A program made the translations under genes and the position numbers. DNA of 64,000 nucleotides from NCBI GenBank assembly GCA_003996215.1, contig QJPP01005281.1, positions 1 through 64,000 of the forward strand, in the 5' to 3' direction. Every line of letters starts with the position of its first letter. Position 1 is the stretch's first letter. Source of the DNA: Jaltomata sinuosa. Its lineage: Eukaryota > Streptophyta > Magnoliopsida > Solanales > Solanaceae. Positions 1-9,800 of this stretch are shown here, one piece after another. The notes below the pieces were generated by a model. That model did no database searches. It was not told the origin of the DNA and was given only the letters and a program-made list of their open reading frames with translations.

Positions 1-2759
1 AACCAGGGAATCACCTCACAAGTACAACCCTAGGATGAAATAACTAGGCCACAATAACCGAGAGATACCACTCAGCTTCCCACAAGAATAGAACCAGAGT
101 CTCATACTCTGCTCAGAAGGCCACACAAAAGTGCCTCAATAAGATAGGACTCTAAAGCCCTCTCAATAATAAAAAATCCCACAACCAAAGCCTCAACAGG
201 CTAGCCATCACTAATCTTTCAAGAACCGGGTGCCAAGACAAGATCTAAGTAAAAACAGGAGTAAATATAGTCTACCTACAGTCCCAACGGCCGCCCATAC
301 AACCGAGGAACACAATCAAGTGAAAACAAACCCTCCGGCATCCCATACTACCAGAGCGTACACTAAACACACAACAAACAAGGGTGGAATCCAATGCATG
401 ATATGATATGATGTAAAATAGAACCTCTGTATGTACCTCCTCCGGTGCAAATCAGGCCCAGCAGGCAGGTTCCATGGAAGGACTCAGCTTGTATACCTCT
501 ACTCCACCGTATACCCTTCCCTCCGGCGCACGCAGCCCGAAGACCCAGGCCCAGAGCGGCAAGGTCCATGAAGGTCCCCGACCCCATACTAAAACTCAGT
601 ATCAAGACATGTCATCCGGAAGCAAGTTCAGGATCAAGATAGAGACCCAGTCTCAAGTATGCATGCCCAGACCCCGTCCAGGACTAAAGTAGTAGAAAAT
701 GCCTCAAAAACCCCTCCAAGGGTGCCCGGGCATAACCGAGTCTAAAACTGTAGTAAATCAAGTCTAGTGCTCCGCCCCGCAGAGACTAGTATCAGTAATA
801 AAATCAAGTCTGGTGCTCTGCCCCGCAGAGACTAGTACCAGTAATAAAACCAGTGCAAAAACATCCAAAAATCCCCTTTTCTATCAACAACAGTACCAAA
901 AACGGGCCCCCAGGGCCATGCAAATTTAGGAAAACTGTCAGTAGTGGCTCACAGCCAAAACTGTAGTAAAACATGCAGGGGAAAACCTTTTTCATGGATG
1001 ATATGCTCGCACACAAATATAAAAGTAGCCCAATGGCTCACAACAATTCCGATCAGCCCTGCACAGGCCCAATAGCTACTCAGCAGACATAACCAACCTA
1101 AAAGGATAATCTCTATGTCCGGGACTCGCGGACATTCCCAAATAGCCCACCATCTATGTTCCAGAGTCAATACAAGGCCACATAGGACCACAAAGGTAAT
1201 ATACATTACTACGCGAATACTATAAACAACGTGTGAAATAGACGGACGAAAGGCAGACAAGGTCTGGGGTACCAACCTATAACAACCCATCCAAGAATGC
1301 TAATTAATGCAGTTATAGCCTATATACGCAGAGTCTAGATAGGGAAAAACCATAACCTACCTGTCATCCGATGACTAGCTGCGGGAACGACATCGTCCAG
1401 ACTCGAACAGCTCCAGGAAGCTCTGAATCACACAAAACAAATACTTTCAACTGAAGTCCCAAAGGTTTCTCTATGAAGCCTGACCAACCAAGGTAATGGA
1501 ACAATTGCTAGAATCGACAAGGCTGCAAGAACGAGCCATAGCCAAATGATAAGATGTTAATGTCACACTCGCGACCAGCCAACTCCAAAGCATAAAAATA
1601 GGCCAATAACAATAACAAATGGCAGCTAAATCCAACAACAATACGTTTACCACATCTCCAAGGAGCGACGAGCTCCCGAGGCACTATTTCAAGGCGTACT
1701 TCATGTCATTCAATCCAATAACCATCGTTCGTGACTACAATAAGAATCACACCAACTCCCAGTACCTCCAACACCTTAACACCATCAACATACAACAATA
1801 ACAACCCAATTTAATATGACAAAGGGGCTGCCCAGAGCCACAAATCCAAAATACCACTTCGTGGCTCAGAAATCCATAAAACAATACTAGAACATATAAT
1901 AACGAAGGAGGGTCATAGGAGGAAGGTTACCTCAATAAAAAGCTTTGAAATACCAAGCTAAACATGTTATAAGGACCCACCACGAGCTGTAACAATATAC
2001 TGCAAGAAAATACGACAAACATGCCGATAACGGTAAGTTCTCCTCAGAATTGATTCTAAAGCTCAAATTAAGAATGAGTCAAGGATTTAGAACCCTTACC
2101 TTCCGATAATCAAATGATAATAGCATAAAAATATCAGTTCCACGAACTGCCTCCTTGCAGTAGCAACAAATGGAGCCAAAACAACGAGAAAATTGTACCA
2201 CGATGATGAGCTCGCAACGTAGAGCAACTTCCGTTAAACTTCCGAATTGAAAGGATCAAGGTCCATGGATTATTTTTAAGGTTTGTATATGTTTTTCTAT
2301 GGTTTTGGTCTGTTTTTATGGGTTTAAAACGAAGGAGAAGCAGATTTATAAAGGCAGACCGACTTAGGATGTGGGCCCCGCTTTGACGTGTCTGCTTGTG
2401 CAGTCTTAAAAAAACATGAATATCTCTCTATTCTGAAGTCGCATGGACAAACAGTTTAGTGCGTTGGAAACTAGACTCGTAGACCTTCGATTTGGTATAT
2501 TGGGGGCCCACTAAACCTTTATAGATAGGGAGAAACACCCCAAGACATTTAACCCAAATTTGAAGAGAATTCCTTAAAGGAATTTACAATAACTTTTTCA
2601 GACTTTTGTTTCGCAACTTGCTTGACTTCAAAAATTATCATACGACCATTTTGCGATTATAATACCTCATAACACATCCTTCTTAGTATATTAGACACTA
2701 TTAGTCTTACCCCAAAGGCACATGTTACTTTAAATCTTCCAAACGGGCGAGGTGTTACA
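1..2759 (-). mobile_element. LTR-retrotransposon sequence (LTR plus flank), minus strand
   Basis: On the minus strand a typical LTR start, TGTAACACCTCGCC, begins at 2759. It is followed by several hundred bases without coding potential and a TATA-like stretch (TTTATAAAT at about 2344-2352) placed as an LTR promoter would be. No primer-binding site, gag or pol could be found between 1 and 2700, and the short ORFs on both strands have no recognisable domain. I read this as one LTR of a Ty3-like or non-autonomous element that continues out of the window, or as a solo LTR. The low-coordinate boundary is not resolved. It abuts a second LTR-like start at 3030, so the two insertions are stacked. Confidence 0.5.
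756..847. repeat. 46-bp tandem duplication
   Basis: Two adjacent near-identical 46-bp copies (756-801 and 802-847), each containing the core CCCCGCAGAGACTAGTA, lie inside the LTR-type region. They differ at a few positions. Confidence 0.75.
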
Positions 2760-3030
2760 CGAGGCATTTCTTTAACTCGAACTTTCGAGTAACGGATTCC
2801 TTTGACCAAGAACCTTGGTTTAATTCTTTGATATTACCAAGAATGTTGACGGAAGTCAACGATTTCAAAAGTTGAAGCTCTAAAATAAGGAACGGCCATA
2901 AAGACCAAACAAATGGCCCGGGCACCGAACTACCGGTCCCGACAAGCCATAAATGACTTGGGCTGCTACAAGTAAGATCTAATGGTACAAGAAAGGCAAA
3001 AATGTGTAAATGACCGGAAGGGTCATTACA
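2760..3030 (-). mobile_element. LTR 5' end fragment (TGTAATGACC type), minus strand
   Basis: The minus strand begins TGTAATGACCCTTCCGGTCA at 3030. This start looks like the 5' end of a second LTR family, different from the TGTAACACC family at 2759. Only about 270 bp is left before the other LTR begins. The protease reading frame from higher coordinates runs into this stretch and becomes nonsense after the conserved ILG motif, so this is where the pararetrovirus-like element is cut. Boundaries rest on end motifs only; no TSD was found. Confidence 0.5.
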
Positions 3031-3927
3031 ACATGTTATTTCAGTCTCATCCCAAAGAGTTATGGGATAAATATGCCAGAATAAAGGCATTCCTAAAATA
3101 ATTTCGCTAGAAATATTTTTTATTAAAACAAAACTTTCAGGCATACATATATTATTTATACAAATATATGCTTTAGGAATTTTATATTCAATATCCATTT
3201 TATGACCACTAGCATTTTGAAGACTATGAGTAGTTTTCTTAAAATATTTTGATGGAATTAATCCTTCCTGAATGCAATTTAAATCAGCTCCGCTATCAAT
3301 TAGAGCAACAAAATCTTTTTTTAAATTATAATCAATAAAAAGTGTTATTTTTGCCAAAGGTTTATGAGCCGTAATTAGCTCGATCGTCTCTAAAAATAAA
3401 TTCTTATTGCTTGTAAATTCACTAGAGATATCAGGAAAATTATCTTCAGGGATATCAGGGGGGTTATCATCAACCATAACCTGTTTCCCATTACCTTTAT
3501 TTTCTATATGACTAATTCTCTCATCAAAAACCATATTATGATTCTTCAGAGAAGATATTTCTTTTTTGAGATTATTAATCACCTCAATCAAGTCTTGAAT
3601 TGTAGTGGGAATATGATCCCTTTGAGACCTAAGTTTTAACTGTCTCTTTACTTCTGCCATGGTATAAGCATTATGATGAGCGGTATTATTTTTAGAAATA
3701 CTAGTATTATTAGTGGAAGTGCTAGTATTACCAATTTTGTCAATAATTTGGGATCTCAGTGTTGGATCATCAATCATCTTGAGAATTTCCATCCAATTAT
3801 CATTACTGATGACATTGATATTCAAGTCTTTGAACTGAGAATATAACTGATAGAATTCATCCTTGTCTTTATTATCACAAGGTTGGCCAATCTGGCAAGA
3901 CGTACATTCTTCTTCTGATGAGGACAT
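3031..3927 (-). pseudogene. Aspartic protease (retropepsin) region of an endogenous pararetrovirus-like element, truncated
   Basis: The open frame starts at 3927 and runs to 2755, but only the part down to about 3031 is element-derived. It has a Cys-containing N-terminal patch, a Ser/Thr/Asn-rich linker, a short coiled-coil-like stretch, then a retropepsin core with the catalytic D-S-G-A motif (about residues 210-213) and a downstream I-L-G motif before the flap partner region. In related pararetroviruses and Ty3-like elements this domain processes the polyprotein and is followed by reverse transcriptase and RNase H; both are missing. The last roughly 90 residues read into LTR sequence at 3030. 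An in-frame break at about 3928-3993 separates it from the zinc-knuckle ORF. Assignment to Caulimoviridae-like rather than a Ty3-like retrotransposon is an inference. Confidence 0.6.
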
Positions 3928-3993
3928 GTAGTCTTCTTCATGAAAAACTTTTAGGTCTTCGCTTGTAGAGGATTCTTCTCCATCACTATTGTT

Positions 3994-4185
3994 TTAGCTA
4001 GAATTTTCCGAAGAAGAATTAAGGAGGATTTTATATAAAGAATCCTTTATATTATCCTCTAGGTCAAGATTTTTAATTTTATCCTTAACCTCACAATCTC
4101 TCGCATAATGGCCTATTCTACCACATTTGTGGCAAGCATTTGGTCTATAATTCTTATAAAACTCCCTTTTCCCTTTATAATCCAT
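3994..4185 (-). pseudogene. CCHC zinc-knuckle segment of the pararetrovirus-like coat/gag protein
   Basis: This 63-codon frame holds one clear zinc knuckle with C-X2-C-X4-H-X4-C spacing (residues 18-31), preceded by a basic Lys/Arg-rich patch and followed by an acidic, Ser-rich tail. In retroelement coat or nucleocapsid proteins this motif binds the genomic RNA. It sits directly downstream (minus-strand sense) of the large coat/gag-like ORF that ends at 4201, separated only by a frameshift and stop, so the two were probably one polyprotein. As a separate gene it would be too short to be functional. Confidence 0.7.
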
Positions 4186-4200
4186 TTTTTCTTTTCACGC

Positions 4201-5781
4201 TTATCTAAGCGTTTTTTTTCCTGTGCTGCCTATAAGGCTTTTCCTTATAATCTCTTTTTCCTCTATGTCTATTAGACTTTTTAGACGATTCAGGCATATC
4301 GATAGCGAATTGTTCACAAAATCTCCTAATTGTTGTTTCTCATTCAAGTGATATCTCTTAATTTGTTGATTCAATTTGATCTCGTTGCATAAAGAGAGAC
4401 CTTCTTGGGTGCAAACACTTATTAGCTTTCCATAGGTATACTCATCGTAATTAATACTCACCCCGTCTCCTCTAAGGGCTTTCCTAACCCTTTCTGCAAA
4501 TAAGGCAGGGAGTCCGTCTATAAACTTGGATTTCCAATGAGAGTTATTACACTCGGGTAATTCCATTACTCTTGATAAGAAAACGTCTTTGTACCATCTA
4601 AAAGACGTGAGAGTTTTACATCTAAGGTTTTTGAGCATAGTTCTAATGGTCTCACTATTATCTGACCATCTACCAGAAAAATGTTCTATAATAGTTAGGA
4701 CCAATGTGTAGACTACATTTGGAATCATTCCACTTTTGTCCTTAACATCATTTAAAATAGCCATTCGTTGGGATTCTGAGAGATAATTATCCCACCACCC
4801 TTTTAATTGGCCTGTAAATCCAGCAATAATCATGTTAGCTGTATCCTTTTCAGAATTCTTGTTGGCCTTGCAAATCGTACTATACATAAGAATTATGTGT
4901 GCCAGAGTATAAATTTGTCTGTCAGTAAAACCATCAATATTCCATTCATAAATTTCTGTCCCACTAAAACTGTTAGAGACATAATATTCTTGTTCTTCAA
5001 GAAGGATGTCTTGAGGAGTCGGTCTAGGATAATAGTACATCCTTTGAACTGGTTTTCTAGCATGTTTTTCTGAGATTTTATTAATCTCATTTGGAGTGGC
5101 CTCATTTTCACTTAGTTGAAGGGGATTAATATTTAATCCTTCAAACCTTTCTTGAAGCAACCTTTCAATATTATCAAGCTTTGATAATTTAAAATCCTCA
5201 ATCTCCGGAGGGGGTTGGATAATAGGAGTAGCCTTCTCCTTCCCTTTATCAGGGATTTTGGACTTCTGTAATTCAGAACATAAATGACTAATTTTATCAT
5301 GTAAAGAAAGAATATGTTCTCCTAAAATGCTTACATAAACATTCGTGTAATTATTTTGTCTTATTAACATTTTAACATGCTTAGACGTAATAAGAGCAGT
5401 GTCGTTATCATCAAATAATTCTGCAAATGCAGTAAAATAAACAGTTTTATTATCTTTTTCAATTTGAAAAGATTGTTGAGGAGGAAGGAGAGATTTGGTA
5501 ATTGTACCATCAGATAATTTATAATCTTGTTCTAACATAGAGATATAGTTATAAACATATTTCGTCATGAACCATGGTACAAAAGCTATAACTTTATTTA
5601 CTTTAGAAATATCGTTATAAAAGTCTTCTTGAAAATAAATTTGTTGCTTATTATTAAAATTCTTAAAAAACCATTTTCTAAATGATTCCCATTTGGGCTG
5701 AAAAAATTCATTTGAAATTTTCTTTCTTACCGGTGACCCCGGTCTAAAATCAATAGGTTCAGATTTATCCATGTAAACCAT
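4201..5781 (-). CDS. Coat/gag-like polyprotein ORF of an endogenous pararetrovirus-like element
   Basis: A 526-codon minus-strand ORF. The N-terminal third has an FFQP...W...WFF segment and the middle is a polar linker. The C-terminal half carries the block around GFTGQLKGWW (about residues 310-320), followed by RWYKD and FIDGLP, which are the recurring signatures of a coat/gag domain found in many plant pararetrovirus-like polyproteins. Its start overlaps the end of the upstream ORF (5765-5781), and the zinc knuckle follows in another frame. It is the best-preserved part of the element. No movement-protein, reverse transcriptase or RNase H domain could be recognised. The family is known to me only as an abundant retroelement-derived plant sequence, so naming a genus is not justified. 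Confidence 0.6.
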   Translation of the reverse strand: MVYMDKSEPIDFRPGSPVRKKISNEFFQPKWESFRKWFFKNFNNKQQIYFQEDFYNDISKVNKVIAFVPWFMTKYVYNYISMLEQDYKLSDGTITKSLLPPQQSFQIEKDNKTVYFTAFAELFDDNDTALITSKHVKMLIRQNNYTNVYVSILGEHILSLHDKISHLCSELQKSKIPDKGKEKATPIIQPPPEIEDFKLSKLDNIERLLQERFEGLNINPLQLSENEATPNEINKISEKHARKPVQRMYYYPRPTPQDILLEEQEYYVSNSFSGTEIYEWNIDGFTDRQIYTLAHIILMYSTICKANKNSEKDTANMIIAGFTGQLKGWWDNYLSESQRMAILNDVKDKSGMIPNVVYTLVLTIIEHFSGRWSDNSETIRTMLKNLRCKTLTSFRWYKDVFLSRVMELPECNNSHWKSKFIDGLPALFAERVRKALRGDGVSINYDEYTYGKLISVCTQEGLSLCNEIKLNQQIKRYHLNEKQQLGDFVNNSLSICLNRLKSLIDIEEKEIIRKSLIGSTGKKTLR

Positions 5782-6268
5782 CTGGAAAGTCCATTTCGGA
5801 CAAAGTAGGATCCATATCAGGAGTAACTATATGATTTTCAATTTTGATATTATCAACTCTTTTTCCCTCTCTCATAGAAGAGGTAGATACTCGAGAATTA
5901 TCTTCTTCTCTAATCTGAGAAGTAGACGCTCTGGAAGGCATATCAACAATATAATCAACAGGAGATATATAAGATGAGTTAGATCTAAACATTCTAGAAG
6001 AAAAACCTATATCATCAGCATAACTCATTAACAAATTTTGGTCAGTGAATTTGATTCTCACCGTCCCATCAGGAGTTTGCTCAATGTCAGAAATATCAGG
6101 ATTTATATTATTTTTGGGTGAAATCGCCTCTTCGATTACCCACTCTTTAGGAAAATTAATTTCATCCCATTTAATAGGCCTTCTAGTTATAACTTTAGAC
6201 TTACTAAAATTTATTTCTATAAGAATCGTTTCATTTTTAAAATCCATGATTTTAGACATAGGGTTCAA
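5765..6268 (-). CDS. N-terminal ORF of the pararetrovirus-like element
   Basis: A 167-codon minus-strand ORF just upstream of, and overlapping by 17 bases, the coat/gag-like ORF. It has the pattern W-D-E-I-N-F-P-x-x-W followed by a T-x-D-G-T-V-x-I-x-F strand, which recurs at the N-terminus of plant pararetrovirus-like polyproteins, then a Ser/Arg-rich low-complexity tail. The overlap with a frame change suggests one former polyprotein broken by an indel. Function is unknown; in the family this segment precedes the coat region. Confidence 0.5.
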   Translation of the reverse strand: MNPMSKIMDFKNETILIEINFSKSKVITRRPIKWDEINFPKEWVIEEAISPKNNINPDISDIEQTPDGTVRIKFTDQNLLMSYADDIGFSSRMFRSNSSYISPVDYIVDMPSRASTSQIREEDNSRVSTSSMREGKRVDNIKIENHIVTPDMDPTLSEMDFPDGLHG

Positions 6269-6312
6269 AGTGTATAATGGTTTATAGTAAATTCTATAAC
6301 AAATACATATAA

Positions 6313-6323
6313 CTTCAGTACCA
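6313..6323 (-). promoter_or_regulatory. Degenerate initiator-tRNA-Met-like primer-binding site
   Basis: The minus strand reads TGGTACTGAAG, resembling the usual plant retroelement primer site TGGTATCAGAG. It lies 45 bp upstream (minus sense) of the first element ORF, where a reverse-transcribing element would carry it. Several mismatches keep confidence low. Confidence 0.3.
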
Positions 6324-6329
6324 GGCTAA

Positions 6330-6847
6330 TAATCATAACCATGTAATTTTATACTTAATATTAAAGTAGATACAAGATAGATAGATGTATAGGAAATGTG
6401 ATTAAATGAGAATCTCTATAATTAGGTTCATAATTAATTAATGTAGTATAGATGCCTAAAAATTCCAAAAAAGAGAAAAGGAAAAAGATGATCAAAATAA
6501 TGTCACGTGTTGTAGACGAATCCTGCATCTTGCAATAGGGGCGGGCAACTTGGAAGCGGAAGATTTTGGCTTGGAGATTCAGGCTTCAACCCTCTCTTTC
6601 TCTTGCTCCCTCCCTCCTTCCCGTTCAAGATTTCAAAACAGAATCCTCATATAGTCATTCTGGTATGATTGTTTACACTATTTACATCTCTTACTCTCTA
6701 CTGGTAAACTATCACACATGTTTTTATATATAATACACACACATTACTACTAGGGCTTCATCTTTTATTCATGAAATTCCACATTTCCCCCCTTTGTGAA
6801 ATTCTCCAGTCTATTTGTTTCCTTGTTTTGTGTTTATGTAGTTGTAG
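6330..6847 (+). promoter_or_regulatory. Promoter and 5' UTR region of the taxilin-like gene
   Basis: This region separates the minus-strand retroelement from the taxilin start codon. A TATA-like stretch (TTTTTATATATAATAC) is at about 6721-6736, roughly 110 bp before the ATG, preceded by a pyrimidine-rich CTCTCTTTCTCTTGCTCCCT tract (6591-6630). An upstream ATG at 6771 opens a 69-codon frame that overlaps the main start out of frame. Alternatively, sequence ending TTTATGTAG just before the ATG could be a 3' splice site of a leader intron, which would remove that upstream ATG. The transcription start was not determined. Confidence 0.4.
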
Positions 6848-9800
6848 ATGGAAAGTGAGAACCCAGCTCCAAACCCTGCCGCCGATCAGCTTCCAGAAGC
6901 AGAATCATTGCCGGATGGTTTCGTCGGGGACAGCGACCCAATGGCTCCAAAAACACCACAACCTGAGCAGGACATACTGAGCCAGGAGGTCACTGATTAT
7001 AAGGAGGAAAAGTTAGTTGATCCCGACTTAAATGCATATCAAGAATCTGACCATAGCAAGTTTAAAACATCACATGTCAATGTAGGAGAGGAGGATCAAG
7101 TTAGAGTGAAATGTCAGAACATGGAGAACTGTAAGTATCTTTCTCGCTCAGCTTATTCGGATTTTATGTCTAGGATTGGTAATTTTATTTTCACGGATAC
7201 AAGTATTTGTGTCTGGGATGGATTTCTGTGTTTACAGTTAGATTATCAGTTATTAAGAATGTTACATGAAAAGATTAACTCCATTCTGGTTTACAGTGAC
7301 TTTAAAATGGACTATGTTAGTCAAATAGATAGTTAAGGGGATGGAAATTTGTAGAGATAAGAGAAAAAAAATGACAGATTGGACAGCTGAAAGGAAACAT
7401 TTAGAAATCTTCAAGCAGTTCAAAAACATTGGAAGATGTGACCATTTAATAGACCATTTGCTGTTCCGTTTGCTTGAATAATAAAACGCTGGATCTTCAA
7501 AAGCATGTTATGTTTTTCAGAAATTATCTTGTGAAATGAGAAATATGCTGACCTTCATAGGAGTGTTAGGTTAAGTCTCAAGTTCTATGTTCTAAATAAA
7601 TATCCATTAGAAAAGAAAAATGGCTGATAACATTTTAAATGATGATGTTCATTGCTTCAAAGAAATGTCTGATACGGTTTCTTTTGTGGTGGCATGTCTG
7701 AATTGATATAGAATTGTATGTACCATGATTTTCAGTTCTTTGCTTATGTTTCTACTTGCAGCATTTTTGCATCTTAGGTTATTTAAAACTTAAATCAGTC
7801 TGCTCTAAGTGATACTTCTTTTCCTGCAGCTGGAGGAGACCCGAGCCGAAATATTTCAGCTGTCAAGGAGACATCATTACCAGAGAGTGTTGAAAACAAA
7901 ATAATAGTCAGTAAACATCAATATCATTTTCCTTATGTTGTTATATGTGTTCCTTAGCTATCAATTTTCCTGCCTTTTGATCCACTCTAGTCAAGTTTCT
8001 GCATAAATATAGTAAACCCTTCATTTCTCGAATTGGATCCTCTGGTTTTCTACCACATGGAGTAAATCGGCTATTTCTCTCTTTTTGGTCTATGGGAACT
8101 GCCGCTTCTATCCTCTTTTGTGATCACCTTTTTGACAAGTTGGTTCTCCTGCTATGTTAATCGTCTTCCCCATATTCCAGCTTAATCTTTTGTATGCCTC
8201 TTAGTTTCCTATGGTACACCATTTGCCCGGTAGTTCTTTCTGTCCACTCTCTACAGGTCCCTTGTTCTATCTTTCATTTCCATCATAATGTGCTTAGGGC
8301 TTTCCACCCAGTCATACCATATCACAGAAGATGATCTGGACTCTGTTAGATCATTAGATTTCCCCCCTTGCCTAAAGTAAATACGAGTTTCCATGAAAGA
8401 GGAAAGGCGAAGAATAAAACTCTGAGATGAAGAAAGAAGATGGGATGTGAAGAAAAGGAAAGAGTAGGAAGATTCCGGTGATCGAATTCCACTGGAAAAA
8501 GGATTCCTGAAAATCCAAAGGGGCCTTCAGAAGATTGCCTTAGGAATAGTGCCTGTGAGCATTTAAACTTGTTTGTTTTGATAAGTTAACCATGTTATAA
8601 AAATTTATTACGTGATCAATACAAAATGTAAATGAGAGGAAAACCTTCTCTTGGCAAGAACCAAATCATATGAATTAAAGGATGGGTAGTAATGTTTCAG
8701 GGAAGTATGTGTTGATTAAGAGAATAGGAAATTCCATGAGTAGATTAATGACGGATAAAACGAGCTTACAAGAAATATGTAGAATCTTTTGCTGGTCCTT
8801 TGAAGGAATATGGAATGTTCATAATCTCTTTCCGAACTTCAACTGAAGATAGATTGGTGATATATGAAGATTTTGGTGGTGAAAGGGGTGAGGAAGTGTT
8901 CTATCATCATCCTGGAGATATATGTTGAAAAGGGGAGGGAAGACTTTGCAATAAGATTGGAATGCAACTAGTCCCCAGATGTTTCCTATGCAATTTGACA
9001 GGGGAAACAAACAAACACTTATTCCTACACAAAGTAAAATGGAATTGTTTAGTATCTTTACTTTTTTGGTGTAAACAACTCTGTATAGAAGATGTAGATC
9101 AAATTATAAAATTAATAGGAAGCTTGTAGTGTTGGTTAGGGCTAGAAATTTTTAAAGGTGGTCAGCATGTCCTAAATGCTGGAGAATACAACTTACCAAT
9201 GTTCAAAAAAATAAGATTGCAAAATTCCATAGAAGGAAACTAATTAGTCCGAGGAAAACATGCAACGAGGAAAGGGAAGCTATGCATGGGTTTTAGAGAT
9301 TAAAAAAGGTTCACAGAAAAAGTCGAACTCAAAGGGTGTAAACCCTAGCATTTCATTACCATTGTGAAGGGAAGTCTCAAAACACGGAGATTATTTGAGA
9401 AGATGCCGGTGGAGAGGTTCATTGAAGTTATGTCAGACATACCTAGATTGTCAAAAAAACAGAGGTGAATACTGGTGATACAGAGGATTTCAACTAGAAT
9501 GGTTGGAAGGACAAGAATGGTATTCTTCGGATCAAGGTTCTTCTTCTTTGCAAGAGTTTCTGAATTATCATGACATCGATAAAGGCAGAAAAAAATTCTC
9601 TGTGTTAACTTTGTTAAGTTGATATCTCAAAGGGATCTCTTCGACAAATCTTTTTGTGTGAGGGCGTTACTTGTCACCTTTCTTACCTTGATTTTTTGGG
9701 CTTAAATTTTTTATGAATCATTAGCCCTCTGTATCTAAAGATAGATAGAGTTAAAGGATAGTTTTGCAGTTAACTAAGAAGACAATCAATTGATCTGGAA

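Noticed and set aside
1619..1801. Small ORFs in the first 2.7 kb
   Set aside because: Short, unsupported and within LTR-type sequence.
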